Shown here piece after piece: positions 1-9,110 of a stretch of DNA of 64,000 nucleotides. The DNA is from Deltaproteobacteria bacterium. Its GTDB lineage: Bacteria; Desulfobacterota; DSM-4660; Desulfatiglandales; HGW-15. A program made the position numbers and the translations under genes. The stretch covers positions 1 to 64,000 of the forward strand of contig JAFGFM010000144.1 of NCBI GenBank assembly GCA_016931115.1, written 5' to 3'. Each line of letters begins with the position of its first letter. Within the stretch, counting starts at the first letter, position 1. The notes under the pieces were generated by a model, which made no database searches, was not told the origin of the DNA, and saw only the letters and a list, made by a program, of their open reading frames with translations.

Positions 1-10
1 AAATGATCGA

Positions 11-2110
11 ATGTTCAGATTTGTCACATCTCAGTTAATCAATACCGGTGCATGCCGCCAGGTGGATATCATTAATACATTTGGAGTTTCAAAAAGCAGC
101 GTAATCCGGGGCGTGAACAGATTGAGGGAGGAAGGGATGGAAGGATTTTTCAGGAAAAAAGGAGGTTGCAGGGGAGGCAAGGTAATGGAAGAGGCTGTTC
201 TTGAGAAAGCACAGCATATGTTGAATGATGGGTATACAAGAAGAGAAACAGCAGAAGAGCTGAGAGTAAGATACGATACATTGAGAAAGGCGATAAATGA
301 TGGACGGCTCACAGAGAAAAGAGTAGAGAAAGCAGCTTTAAACAAATCATCACGAACGGTTATAGACGCTGATGCAGCAAATGAAATGGGAACAGCCTGT
401 ACCAGAGGAGGAGACCGTATATTTGCTGCATTGGGTAAAAGCCTTGGGGCCTCCATCCGATTTGAAAGCTGTTATGATGTTCCAAATGGAGGGGTTCTAT
501 GTGCCTTGCCACTATTAATAACAAATGGTCTTGTGAGCGGGGTTGAATATCTGCGTGGTAAGGTCAAAGGATACTATAGGGCTTTACCGGTGTTATTGCT
601 TCTGGCATTTATGTCCCTTTGCAGAATCAGGACAGTGGAGAAACTTAGAGGCCGTGCCCCCGGAGAGTTTGGGAAACTAATGGGATTAGACCGGGTTCCC
701 GAGGTAAGATGCCTTAGAAACAAGATGGATGATTTAAGCTCAGATGGAAGCGCTGAACGATGGGCAGCCTTTCTAAGTAAGCAATGGATGATAACTGATC
801 CTGAAGCATGCGGAACACTTTATATTGATGGACATGTTCGTGTTTACAATGGGGGTTTAACAAAACTGCCGCCCAGATATGTATCCCGCCAGAAACTTTG
901 TCTGAGGGCTACGACAGATTATTGGGTAAATGATATAACCGGCAGGCCATTTTTTGTTGTTGAAAAGCCAATAGACCCGGGGTTATTAAAAACCCTGAGA
1001 GATGACATTGTCCCCAGGCTTATAAACGATATACCTTTTCAGCCCACTGACCAGCAACTGATAGACAATCCTTATCTATGCCGGTTTGTCCTGGTGTTTG
1101 ACCGGGAAGGTTACAGCCCTGCATTTTTTAAAGAGATGTGGAAGAAATATCGTATATCCTGCATCACCTACCATAAGCATCCAAAAGGATCATGGCCTTC
1201 AGAATGGTTTAAAAAACAGGAGGTAGTTATGCCTAATGGCGAAAACGTAACTATGAATCTTTGTGAAATGGGAAGCCTGGTCGGGTCAGGTGATAATGCC
1301 ACATGGATGAGGGAGGTTCGCAAGCTTACAGATTCGGGGCATCAGACAAGCTTAATAAGCACTGCTTTTGATTTGCCTCACACAGAGCTCGCTGTTCGTA
1401 TGTTCAGTAGATGGTGTCAGGAAAACTTCTTCAGGTATATGATGGAACACTTTGCCATTGACCTTCTTCAGGAGTATGGCACTGAAAAGATTCCTGACAC
1501 CGAAAGGGTTGTTAACCCGTCTTGGAGAGACTATAAAAGGGTACACGACTCGATTCAAAACAAGCTCAAATACCGTCTCGCCTGTTTCGCAGAGATGACA
1601 ATCTTCCCTGAATATGACAATGATTCATTAAAATATCACAGGTGGGAAAAGAAAAAGGGTGACCTCCTGGAGGGAATTAATCAATACAAGCATCATATTG
1701 CAGATATAAAAGAAAAACTCAATAATACTAAAAAACATATCTATCTTATGGAGCTTCCCGAAAAGGATAGATTTAACCGGTTACTCCCAGGGCGTAAGCG
1801 TCTCATGGACACTGTTCGTATGATTGCATACAGGGCAGAGACTGCTATGGTTGGGTTATTGAAACAGGCAGGTTTGGCTTCTCCTTTAGCACGAAAACTG
1901 CAGCAGGATCTCTTTGTTACCGAAGCGGATATATTACCTGACTCAGAGTCAAAACTCCTACGGGTTCGTGTGCATTATGCCTCAAGACCCGCTACTAACC
2001 GGACCCTATGTGCCCTTTTTGAGCTACTCAATAATGCTGAGATTATCTTTCCAGATACCGATATGAAAATCATTTATGAGCTGGGGGGCTCCCAGCCCCA
2101 CCCCAAATAA
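11..2110 (+). CDS. Transposase-like protein, possibly 5'-partial
   Basis: The protein of about 699 residues starts with a helix-turn-helix region (residues about 10-60: CRQVDIINTFGVSKSSVIRG) followed by a second HTH-like stretch (RRETAEELRVRYDTLRKAI), as in transposases that bind their own ends. The middle carries two acidic positions in DDE-like contexts: LYIDGHVRVYNG (about residue 275) and LVFDREGYSP (about 357). The C-terminal part is basic and helical. The reading frame is open to the window edge (three codons upstream without a stop), so the true start may lie outside. No terminal inverted repeats can be seen because the left end is missing, so I do not assign an IS family. It may be a stand-alone element next to the tRNA genes. 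Confidence 0.6.
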   Translation: MFRFVTSQLINTGACRQVDIINTFGVSKSSVIRGVNRLREEGMEGFFRKKGGCRGGKVMEEAVLEKAQHMLNDGYTRRETAEELRVRYDTLRKAINDGRLTEKRVEKAALNKSSRTVIDADAANEMGTACTRGGDRIFAALGKSLGASIRFESCYDVPNGGVLCALPLLITNGLVSGVEYLRGKVKGYYRALPVLLLLAFMSLCRIRTVEKLRGRAPGEFGKLMGLDRVPEVRCLRNKMDDLSSDGSAERWAAFLSKQWMITDPEACGTLYIDGHVRVYNGGLTKLPPRYVSRQKLCLRATTDYWVNDITGRPFFVVEKPIDPGLLKTLRDDIVPRLINDIPFQPTDQQLIDNPYLCRFVLVFDREGYSPAFFKEMWKKYRISCITYHKHPKGSWPSEWFKKQEVVMPNGENVTMNLCEMGSLVGSGDNATWMREVRKLTDSGHQTSLISTAFDLPHTELAVRMFSRWCQENFFRYMMEHFAIDLLQEYGTEKIPDTERVVNPSWRDYKRVHDSIQNKLKYRLACFAEMTIFPEYDNDSLKYHRWEKKKGDLLEGINQYKHHIADIKEKLNNTKKHIYLMELPEKDRFNRLLPGRKRLMDTVRMIAYRAETAMVGLLKQAGLASPLARKLQQDLFVTEADILPDSESKLLRVRVHYASRPATNRTLCALFELLNNAEIIFPDTDMKIIYELGGSQPHPK

Positions 2111-2140
2111 TGGCCAATTCCGCGACTCAAGGTGTCTCTT

Positions 2141-2386
2141 TCACTTCCCGGAGGTAAGGTTTTCTGAAATTTTACTTTTCCTGATTTTTATATATTTCTC
2201 CCTGTTGCAGGCGGATGCCCTATCTGAATATTCCTCTGAATATACCAGCTTCCATGGCCGTTTTGTTTTTGTATATAGAGACCGGCCCTGATTATGCCTT
2301 TCCAATCGGTCTTCAATATTACGTGTTGAGCCCACATAATAGGTACCATCAAGTTCTGACTGAAGTATGTAAACATAGTAGGGCAC
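2141..2386 (-). CDS. GIY-YIG domain protein (small, UvrC/YhbQ-like)
   Basis: This 81-residue protein is a single GIY-YIG nuclease domain. The opening YYVYILQS followed by YYVGST gives the paired beta strands of the fold, and RNIEDRLERHNQG supplies the conserved arginine and the helix. The C-terminal N-R-E-K-Y-I-K segment holds the expected glutamate. Members of this family are stand-alone 80-100 residue proteins of mostly unknown role, related to the nuclease domain of UvrC. The start is a GTG at 2386 with an AGAAGG ribosome-binding site about 10 nt upstream. It lies downstream of the tRNA-Asp terminator and converges on the transposase. Confidence 0.75.
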   Translation of the reverse strand: MPYYVYILQSELDGTYYVGSTRNIEDRLERHNQGRSLYTKTKRPWKLVYSEEYSDRASACNREKYIKIRKSKISENLTSGK

Positions 2387-2418
2387 GCTTGAATACCTTC
2401 TACTGGATTTGAGAAAAG

Positions 2419-2452
2419 AAAAAAGCCTGTTTCATTTGAAACAGGCTTTTTT
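2419..2452 (-). terminator. Intrinsic terminator after tRNA-Asp
   Basis: A perfect 15-bp inverted repeat (arms 2419-2433 and 2438-2452, ATTT loop) holds a GCCTGTTTC stem. Runs of T follow the stem in both directions. It sits 8 nt below the 3' end of tRNA-Asp on the minus strand, so it most likely ends the tRNA transcript. Confidence 0.85.
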
Positions 2453-2460
2453 CTATATGG

Positions 2461-2537
<77 letters not shown>

Positions 2538-2570
2538 GCAATACACTAATCTAAACAATCTTTGTCGCAG

Positions 2571-2622
2571 CGACCTTCCCGCTGCAAGCGGGGCGTTCTA
2601 ACCAACTGAACTACGCCCGCGT
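2571..2622 (-). pseudogene. 3'-truncated tRNA remnant (Asp-like 5' half)
   Basis: On the minus strand this repeats the 5' part of tRNA-Asp: the 25 nt across the D arm are identical to the intact gene. The anticodon arm differs (loop CTTGCAG on a GC stem) and the sequence leaves tRNA homology right after AGGTCGC, so the T arm, 3' acceptor strand and CCA are missing. It cannot fold as a full tRNA. It lies 33 nt upstream of intact tRNA-Asp. Confidence 0.7.
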
Positions 2623-2688
2623 ACTCCTAATTTTCAAGGAGACTTGATACCCTTTTTAAAAGGCTTAATCAAGCTTTTTTTAAAAAGG

Positions 2689-2764
2689 TGGTGGGCGGAA
2701 CAGGGATCGAACCTGCGACATTCGGCTTGTAAGGCCGACGCTCTCCCAGCTGAGCTATCCGCCC
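2689..2764 (-). tRNA. tRNA-Val (TAC)
   Basis: The minus strand forms a full cloverleaf: acceptor GGGCGGA paired with TCCGCCC, D arm TAGCTCAGCTGGGAGAG, anticodon loop CTTACAA (anticodon TAC), T arm with GGTTCGATCC, discriminator A and an encoded CCA at 2689-2691. It is 76 nt long and lies upstream of tRNA-Asp in the same direction. Confidence 0.96.
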
Positions 2765-2820
2765 ACTTTTTTATTACTCTACCTTGTTAAGGTCTTTTTC
2801 TATTTTGAAAGAACTAATTA

Positions 2821-2875
2821 CTGCGATATCCCCGCTTACAAGCGGGACGCTCTCCTGACCTGTCTATCCGGCCGG
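2821..2875 (-). pseudogene. 3'-truncated tRNA remnant (Val/Thr-like 5' half)
   Basis: The minus strand reads GGATAGACAGGTCAGGAGAG, a decayed D arm similar to that of tRNA-Val, then an anticodon-type hairpin CCCGC/GCGGG with loop TTGTAA (possible anticodon TGT, threonine). After the anticodon arm the tRNA pattern stops: no T arm or CCA follows. Like the remnant at 2571-2622, it sits just upstream of an intact tRNA gene. Confidence 0.6.
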
Positions 2876-2917
2876 GAAAGCCGCTTTTCTCTCATATGAC
2901 CACCTTATTGTCAAGTA

Positions 2918-5374
2918 TTAATGTGCAGTTACCTCATTATTTTGTGGCGGTTTTATATCCATACACGCCTCAATATTGAAGGGCACACATTCATCTTCAG
3001 GGGCAAAAAGCTCTTCACCCTCTTTAAGTATAAGTGCCTCTTTCAAAACCTGATCCATATGCTCAACAGGTATTATCTCTATCTTTTTCAATATCCTTTC
3101 CGGGATCTCCTCAAGATCTTTCAGGTTTTCCATGGGTATTAATACCTTGGTTATATTACCCCTGTGAGCGGCAAGTATCTTTTCCTTGAGCCCGCCAATA
3201 GGAAGTACCCTTCCCCTGAGGGTTATTTCACCAGTCATTGCAACCTTGTGATTTACCGGTCTGCCTGTAAGGGCAGAGATAATCGTGGTTGCAAGGGCGA
3301 TACCTGCGGATGGACCATCCTTCGGGGTTGCCCCTTCAGGCACATGTATATGTATATCCACCTTTTCATAAAAGAGGTCAGGCAGTTTAAGCTGCCTTGC
3401 TCTAGTCCTCACATAGCTCATGGCCGCCTGGGCAGATTCCTGCATTACATCACCGAGCTTCCCGGTAAGCTTTAACGCCCCTTTACCTGGCATGATGGCT
3501 GCCTCTGTCTGGAGCAGTTCGCCACCCACCTCGGTCCAGGCAAGTCCTGTTGTAACACCTACAGCATCCTGCTCTTCAGAGCTGCCAAAACGGTACTTAA
3601 TAACACCCAGATACTTGTTCAGGGATGTAGCAGAGATAGTTATCTTTGTCTTTTTACCCTTTTTGACAACCTCCTTTGCCACCTTGCGGCATATGGAGGA
3701 TATCTCTCTTTCAAGGTTCCTGACACCCGCCTCCCTTGTATAGTTCCTGATTATATTCAATATGGCCTGGTCTGAGATAATGATATTTTTATCAGTAAGG
3801 CCATTCAGCTCTATCTGTTTTTTTACAAGGAACTGTTTTGCAATATTCAGCTTTTCCAGTTCAGTATAACCGGCAAGCCTGATTATCTCCATCCTGTCCT
3901 GTAAGGGCAGCGGGATATTGTACAGGGTATTTGCCGTTGTAATAAAAAGTACATTTGACAGATCATAATCAAGGTCAAGATAATGATCATTAAATGCATA
4001 GTTCTGTTCAGGGTCAAGCACCTCCAATAGTGCAGCGGATGGATCACCCCTGAAGTCAGTGCTCATCTTGTCTACCTCATCAAGACAGAATACAGGGTTG
4101 CTCGACTTGGCCTTTTTCAGGTACTGAATTATCCTGCCAGGGAGCGCACCGATATAGGTACGCCTGTGACCCCGTATCTCAGCCTCGTCCCTGACACCGC
4201 CAAGGGATAGCCTTACAAAATTTCTGCCCATTGCCCTTGCAACCGATTTAGCAAGGGATGTCTTACCAACACCGGGTGGCCCGGCAAGGCAGAGTATAGG
4301 ACCCTTGATCTTTTTTGTAAGGTTCTGGACAGCCAGGTACTCTAAAATCCTTTCCTTTGGTTTTTGAAGACCATAATGATCATCATCCAAAATATCCTTT
4401 GCCTCATCTATATCCATTTTATCCCTGGTGTATTCGCCCCAGGGCAGGCCTATAATCCAGTCTATATAGTTTCTTACAACCGTGGCCTCTGCTGACATGG
4501 GAGACATCATCTTGAGCTTGTTATACTCCTGCCAGACCTTGATCTTTGCCTCCTTTGTAAGCCTTTTCTTTTTAATCTTTTTCTCAAGCTGCTCCAGTTC
4601 AGCCTTAAAATCATCCTTTGTGCCCATCTCCTTCTGGATAGCACGCATCTGCTCATTGAGGTAGTAATCCTTCTGGGTCTTTTCCATCTGCTTCTTGACC
4701 CGCCTCTTAAGCCTCGTTTCAATGGAGAGGATCTTTATCTCACTTACAAGCTTTTTGAAAAGGGTCTCAAGCCTCTCTTCAACATCTATCCTTGAAAGAA
4801 GCTCCTGCTTATCTGCAACATTTAGCCCCAGATGGGATGTTATCGTATCAGCAAGCCTTGAGGGGTCACTGATGGTAGATATGGTATTTGCCAGGTCTTT
4901 ACCGATCTTTTTATTGAGTTTTGCATACTCGTCAAAGCTCTCTATGATAGACCTGATCAGTGCCTGCACCTTGGCCGAGTCCACAAACCTGTCGTTGACC
5001 GTGATAACCTCAACCATGAAGAAGTCAGGATTATCCAGAAAGGTCTCTATCCTGGCCCGCTTTTTACCCTCGATAAGCACCTTTACAGTGCCATCAGGGA
5101 GTGTAAGTTTCTGAAGGACAGTGCCCAGTGTGCCGAATGTATAGATATCATTCTCTACCGGGTTATCTATTGTGGCATCCTTCTGGGCCGCAAGGAAAAT
5201 CTCCTTGTCATTACTCATGGCATAATCAATGGCCCTTATAGACCTTTCCCTTGCAACAAACAGATGAACCACCCTGTTGGGGAATACCACCATATCCTTT
5301 AGAGGCAAAAGAGGATGCCGGATATTGTCTTCAGTAAAAAACTGCATTTGATCTTTCTTGATAGAATTATACAT
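2918..5374 (-). CDS. lon: ATP-dependent protease La (Lon)
   Basis: Lon is a cytoplasmic AAA+ serine protease that degrades misfolded and selected regulatory proteins. The 818-residue length is normal for the family. Order: N-terminal substrate-binding domain (from [19 protein letters not shown]), coiled middle region, AAA+ module with Walker [10 protein letters not shown] and Walker [11 protein letters not shown], and the S16 protease domain with catalytic serine in KDGPSAG and the downstream lysine in the [16 protein letters not shown] region. It begins 3 nt after the clpX stop and is the last gene of tig-clpP-clpX-lon, so the four are probably co-transcribed. The tRNA cluster follows in the same direction. 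Confidence 0.97.
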   Translation of the reverse strand: MYNSIKKDQMQFFTEDNIRHPLLPLKDMVVFPNRVVHLFVARERSIRAIDYAMSNDKEIFLAAQKDATIDNPVENDIYTFGTLGTVLQKLTLPDGTVKVLIEGKKRARIETFLDNPDFFMVEVITVNDRFVDSAKVQALIRSIIESFDEYAKLNKKIGKDLANTISTISDPSRLADTITSHLGLNVADKQELLSRIDVEERLETLFKKLVSEIKILSIETRLKRRVKKQMEKTQKDYYLNEQMRAIQKEMGTKDDFKAELEQLEKKIKKKRLTKEAKIKVWQEYNKLKMMSPMSAEATVVRNYIDWIIGLPWGEYTRDKMDIDEAKDILDDDHYGLQKPKERILEYLAVQNLTKKIKGPILCLAGPPGVGKTSLAKSVARAMGRNFVRLSLGGVRDEAEIRGHRRTYIGALPGRIIQYLKKAKSSNPVFCLDEVDKMSTDFRGDPSAALLEVLDPEQNYAFNDHYLDLDYDLSNVLFITTANTLYNIPLPLQDRMEIIRLAGYTELEKLNIAKQFLVKKQIELNGLTDKNIIISDQAILNIIRNYTREAGVRNLEREISSICRKVAKEVVKKGKKTKITISATSLNKYLGVIKYRFGSSEEQDAVGVTTGLAWTEVGGELLQTEAAIMPGKGALKLTGKLGDVMQESAQAAMSYVRTRARQLKLPDLFYEKVDIHIHVPEGATPKDGPSAGIALATTIISALTGRPVNHKVAMTGEITLRGRVLPIGGLKEKILAAHRGNITKVLIPMENLKDLEEIPERILKKIEIIPVEHMDQVLKEALILKEGEELFAPEDECVPFNIEACMDIKPPQNNEVTAH

Positions 5375-5377
5375 AGT

Positions 5378-6625
5378 TTATGCGTAACCTGCCTTATTTT
5401 CATATACCAAAAGAGGTTCGGTTCCTTTTGTTATAACACTCTCTTCTATCACACATTCTCTCACACCGGGCATGCTCGGGATGTCATACATGATATCAAG
5501 CATTACAGTTTCCAGTATGGCCCTCAAGCCCCTTGCCCCTGACTTGCGTTTTATTGCATCCTTTGCAATGGCCTTGTATGCCTTTTCTTCAAACTTGAGC
5601 TCAACCCCCTCAAGCTCAAATAGTTTTTTGTACTGCTTAACAAGGGCATTTTTAGGCTCTGTGAGTATGCGTACAAGGGCCTCTTCACTCAGGTTGTTAA
5701 GCGTGGCGATTATGGGTATGCGGCCTATAAACTCAGGGATAAGACCGAATTTGATAAGGTCTTCAGGCTGCACAAAGGAGGTAATGTCTTCAGCCTTTGA
5801 TTTTTCATTTGAGTCAACATTGGCCTCAAAGCCCATAGATTTGCTGCCAATCCGGTTTCTGATGATCCTATCCAGGCCGGTAAAGGTGCCTCCGCATATA
5901 AACAGGATGTTTGAGGTGTCTACCTTTAAGAAATCCTGCTGGGGATGCTTTCTTCCGCCCTTTGGCGGAATGCTGGCCATAGTCCCCTCTATTATCTTTA
6001 ACAGAGCCTGCTGAACACCCTCACCTGACACATCCCTGGTTATTGAGGGGCTGTCAGACTTCCTGGCGATCTTATCAATCTCATCTATGTATACTATCCC
6101 CTTACAGGCGCTTTCCACATCGTAATCGGCTGTCTGCACAAGGTTAAGTATGATGTTTTCAACATCCTCACCTACATACCCGGCCTCAGTAAGGGTTGTT
6201 GCATCCGCTATTGTGAATGGCACCTTTAATATCCTTGCAAGGGTCTGGGCAAGCAGTGTCTTACCTGAGCCGGTTGGCCCTATAAGGAGGATGTTGCTCT
6301 TCTGGATCTCTACCTCATCCATCTTGACATTTGTATGAATCCTTTTGTAATGATTGTGAACAGCAACAGAAAGTACCTTTTTTGGCTTTTCCTGCTCTAC
6401 GACATAATCGTCAAGGGCTGCCTTTATCTGGTAGGGCTTTGGAAGGTCCAGGTCTGCTTCCTTTTCATTTCCATACTCCTCTGCAATTATTTCGGTGCAG
6501 AGCTGTACACACTCATCACATATGTAAACCGATGATGAGGCGGTTATGAGTTTTTTTACCTCATCTTCACTCTTGCCGCAAAAGGAGCAGTGCAGATCAC
6601 TGCCTGAATTATCTTTTTTTTGCAT
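5378..6625 (-). CDS. clpX: ATP-dependent Clp protease ATP-binding subunit ClpX
   Basis: ClpX is the AAA+ unfoldase that recognises tagged substrates and threads them into ClpP. The protein of about 415 residues has the N-terminal C4 zinc-binding domain (HCSFCGKS then [10 protein letters not shown]), Walker A GPTGSGKT, Walker [10 protein letters not shown], and the IGF-type ClpP-docking region in the usual place (loop before residue 270, here [12 protein letters not shown]). I place the start at ATG 6625, with AGAGG 7 nt upstream, rather than at the in-frame GTG one codon earlier. It lies 10 nt below clpP and 3 nt above lon. Confidence 0.97.
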   Translation of the reverse strand: MQKKDNSGSDLHCSFCGKSEDEVKKLITASSSVYICDECVQLCTEIIAEEYGNEKEADLDLPKPYQIKAALDDYVVEQEKPKKVLSVAVHNHYKRIHTNVKMDEVEIQKSNILLIGPTGSGKTLLAQTLARILKVPFTIADATTLTEAGYVGEDVENIILNLVQTADYDVESACKGIVYIDEIDKIARKSDSPSITRDVSGEGVQQALLKIIEGTMASIPPKGGRKHPQQDFLKVDTSNILFICGGTFTGLDRIIRNRIGSKSMGFEANVDSNEKSKAEDITSFVQPEDLIKFGLIPEFIGRIPIIATLNNLSEEALVRILTEPKNALVKQYKKLFELEGVELKFEEKAYKAIAKDAIKRKSGARGLRAILETVMLDIMYDIPSMPGVRECVIEESVITKGTEPLLVYENKAGYA

Positions 6626-6635
6626 CACACAACCT

Positions 6636-7241
6636 CTACTTTTCTTTTTTTTCTTCTTTTACTTCTCTTGATTTTATTACCCTGTCAATTATCCCATATT
6701 TCATCGCCTGCGCGGCGTCCATAAAATAGTCCCTTTCAGTATCTTCCCTGATCTTTTCTATAGACTGCCCTGTATGCTCAACAAGGATGTTATGGATGGT
6801 CTTTTTTACCTTCAAGATCTCTTTTGCCTGTATCTCAATGTCAGTTGCCTGACCCTGTGCCCCTCCCAGGGGTTGATGGATCATAATCCTTGAGTTGGGA
6901 AGTGCGAGCCTTTTCCCCTTTGCCCCTGCTGCAAGCAGGAGCGCACCCATACTGGATGCCTGCCCCATGCACAGGGTGGAGACATCGGGCTTAATATACT
7001 GCATGGTATCATAAATGGCTAAGCCAGCGGTCACTGAACCGCCCGGGGAATTGATATACATGGTTATGGATTTTTCAGTATCTTCAGATTCCAGAAACAG
7101 AAGCTGGGCAATTACAGTATTGGCCATATTGTCCTCAACCTGTTCACCTATAAAGATAATACGCTCCTTCAGGAGGCGTGAGTATATGTCATATGACCTT
7201 TCACCGCGATTCGTCTGTTCAACTACAATTGGTATCAGCAT
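6636..7241 (-). CDS. clpP: ATP-dependent Clp protease proteolytic subunit ClpP
   Basis: ClpP is the tetradecameric serine peptidase of the ClpXP machine. The 201-residue protein has the full catalytic triad: Ser97 in [10 protein letters not shown], His122 in IMIHQPLGG and Asp171 in DTERDYFM. The N terminus ([20 protein letters not shown]) begins essentially at the mature protein, so there is little propeptide. It is preceded by tig (83-nt gap) and followed by clpX (10-nt gap). The Lys/Glu-rich tail (KEEKKEK) is slightly longer than usual. Confidence 0.97.
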   Translation of the reverse strand: MLIPIVVEQTNRGERSYDIYSRLLKERIIFIGEQVEDNMANTVIAQLLFLESEDTEKSITMYINSPGGSVTAGLAIYDTMQYIKPDVSTLCMGQASSMGALLLAAGAKGKRLALPNSRIMIHQPLGGAQGQATDIEIQAKEILKVKKTIHNILVEHTGQSIEKIREDTERDYFMDAAQAMKYGIIDRVIKSREVKEEKKEK

Positions 7242-7324
7242 ATCCTGTTCTCTTTCATTAAATAAATCATTATAAACTTTAGCTTAATCATCGCTGCTTT
7301 AACACGGGTAACCCGCTAATCTTC

Positions 7325-8641
7325 TTAATCTTTTTCAGCATTTTTAACCGGTTCGACCTCGGTAACGCTAGCATTTTCAACCAGATATTTCAAGGTCTTT
7401 TCCTTTAATAGGGATTGCTTCAACCCCTCCATATAGTCGTTTGCCTCATAAAATTTGCGCAGCTCCTCTGAAGGGTGACCTGATTCCTTTGCCATCTCCT
7501 CAAAGCTGTCAGAAAGCTCCTTTTCCTCAACCTCAAATTTTTCAAGGCTTGCGATCTTGCCCAGGATAAGAGATGCCTTAATATTTCTCTCTGCAATGGG
7601 CCTGAATTCTGTCTTCATCCTGTCATAACTCAGCCCTAACTTTTCAATAGAAGCTCCCGAACGCATGAAATTATTCTTCATGTTTTCAATGGATGCCTCG
7701 ATCTCGTTTTCTACCAGGCTTTCAGGGAGGTCAAAGGTAACTTTGTCCGATATAGCGGTTACAATTTTATTCCTGAGGTCTGACTCTATCCTCTTTTCTT
7801 CACGGGAGGTTAGATCCGTCTTTATCCTCTCCCTGAGCGCATCAACCGTATCAAATTCAAGTCCGAGCCCCTTAACAAAGGCATCATCAAGGGCAGGAAG
7901 CTCTATGCTCTTTATATCTGTTACCTCAACGGTGAATCTGATTGTCTTACCCTTGAGCTTTGGGTTGATATAGTCATCCTTGAAATTTGTGGTGAATTCC
8001 TTTTTATCCCCTTTCTTGAGCCCTATAAGCTCATCTTCAAAGCCAGGATAAAAACTGGCCCCGCCAATGTACAGGGAGTAGTTTTCAGCCTTCATTCCGT
8101 CAACCGCCACATCTCCTTCAAAACCCTGGTAGCTGATTACCGCATAGTCTTCCTTTTGTATGCCCCTCTCTTCGGTTAAGGGAGTAAGCTTGCCATGCGC
8201 CTTTAATATAGCCTTTACCTGGTTCTCCACATCATCATCGTTTACAATTAATTTATCCTTTTCTACCTTTACACCAAGATAGTCCGTAAGCTCAAACTCA
8301 GGCTTCACCTCTATGATCGCTGCATATTTGTAATCCTGGCCCTTCTTTATAATTTCATCGTTTTCTAAAACAGGCATGCTCAATGGGTATACCTCTGTTT
8401 CATGGATGGCCTTTGCCAAGGTCTCACGTACAATATCACTGGCGGCATCCTCAAGCACCTGGTCTCCATAGTATTTTTCAACCATTTTCATTGGGACCTT
8501 GCCGGGCCTGAAACCCTTGATCTTTGCTTTTTTAGCGTATTTTTTGAACACGCTATCTATCTTTTGGTCAACATCCTTTGCCTCTATCTCAACCAGGATT
8601 TTCTTTTTTACAGAACTGATTTCTTCAACTGTAGTTTTCAT
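7325..8641 (-). CDS. tig: Trigger factor
   Basis: Trigger factor is the ribosome-bound chaperone that meets nascent chains at the exit tunnel. The 438-residue protein has the ribosome-binding signature GFRPGKVPMKMVEKYYG in the N-terminal domain, an FKBP-type PPIase domain (about residues 160-245, EEDYAVISYQG to FTVEVTDIKS) and a helical C-terminal chaperone domain. It is the first gene of the tig-clpP-clpX-lon operon, an arrangement common in proteobacteria. An AAGG ribosome site precedes ATG 8641. Confidence 0.96.
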   Translation of the reverse strand: MKTTVEEISSVKKKILVEIEAKDVDQKIDSVFKKYAKKAKIKGFRPGKVPMKMVEKYYGDQVLEDAASDIVRETLAKAIHETEVYPLSMPVLENDEIIKKGQDYKYAAIIEVKPEFELTDYLGVKVEKDKLIVNDDDVENQVKAILKAHGKLTPLTEERGIQKEDYAVISYQGFEGDVAVDGMKAENYSLYIGGASFYPGFEDELIGLKKGDKKEFTTNFKDDYINPKLKGKTIRFTVEVTDIKSIELPALDDAFVKGLGLEFDTVDALRERIKTDLTSREEKRIESDLRNKIVTAISDKVTFDLPESLVENEIEASIENMKNNFMRSGASIEKLGLSYDRMKTEFRPIAERNIKASLILGKIASLEKFEVEEKELSDSFEEMAKESGHPSEELRKFYEANDYMEGLKQSLLKEKTLKYLVENASVTEVEPVKNAEKD

Positions 8642-8958
8642 AGAATACCTTTATAATAAGTTGTTATCACCGATTTAACTTCCCCTGCCCGCATCATAAT
8701 CAGCCTTTTTTTCCAGTGTTCAGTCTCATTTGAATCCATCAGTTTTGATAAAGGAAAATGTGTCTGAATTCTGACATCTGAAAGCCGTCTTTTTAACCTG
8801 AACCAGCTTTTTCCGGATGGAAACAAAAATGGAAAAACAGAAGTAATGTAATACCGGAACCAGTTAATTTAATAATTACCTTCAGGTAACCCTGTTATTT
8901 CAAAAAACAAACAGGTCAAAAGCTAATTATAATTTACCTAATATCAAGCTGGATAAGG

Positions 8959-8987
8959 AAAATAATAAATGGCTTCAAGACTGTCAA
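8959..8987 (-). promoter_or_regulatory. Candidate sigma-70 promoter for the tig operon
   Basis: On the minus strand a perfect TTGACA (8982-8987) is followed after exactly 17 bp by TATTTT (8959-8964). If used, the tig transcript would have a leader of about 310 nt, unusually long. No better promoter is visible closer to the gene. Confidence 0.45.
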
Positions 8988-9084
8988 TAACAATTATATA
9001 TATGTTAGCATAAACCATGCCATTTATAAGGTATGCCAGGGGTGGAAAACCTGTAAAAACAGAAGGCTCAAGGGGCTGTTTTAC

Positions 9085-9101
9085 ATCGTCATCATGACGA
9101 T
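9085..9101. repeat. Perfect inverted repeat after the kinase gene
   Basis: ATCGTCAT-C-ATGACGAT is a perfect 8-bp palindrome just beyond the stop of the kinase gene at 9111. No T run follows, so it is a possible protein site or a weak terminator rather than a clear terminator. Confidence 0.4.
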
Positions 9102-9110
9102 CATCAAGGA

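Larger units (their letters stand above)
8642..9110. other. Intergenic region upstream of tig
   Basis: About 470 nt with no convincing gene. It holds a candidate sigma-70 promoter (8959-8987) for tig and a small perfect inverted repeat (9085-9101). Short open frames here lack ribosome sites and family signatures. Confidence 0.5.

Noticed and set aside
1-2140. Complete insertion sequence with terminal inverted repeats
   Set aside because: The left end is outside the window and no matching repeat was found after the transposase stop, so boundaries are not claimed.
8638-8826. 62-residue open frame on the minus strand upstream of tig
   Set aside because: Overlaps the tig start, has no ribosome site and no family features; more likely part of the tig leader.
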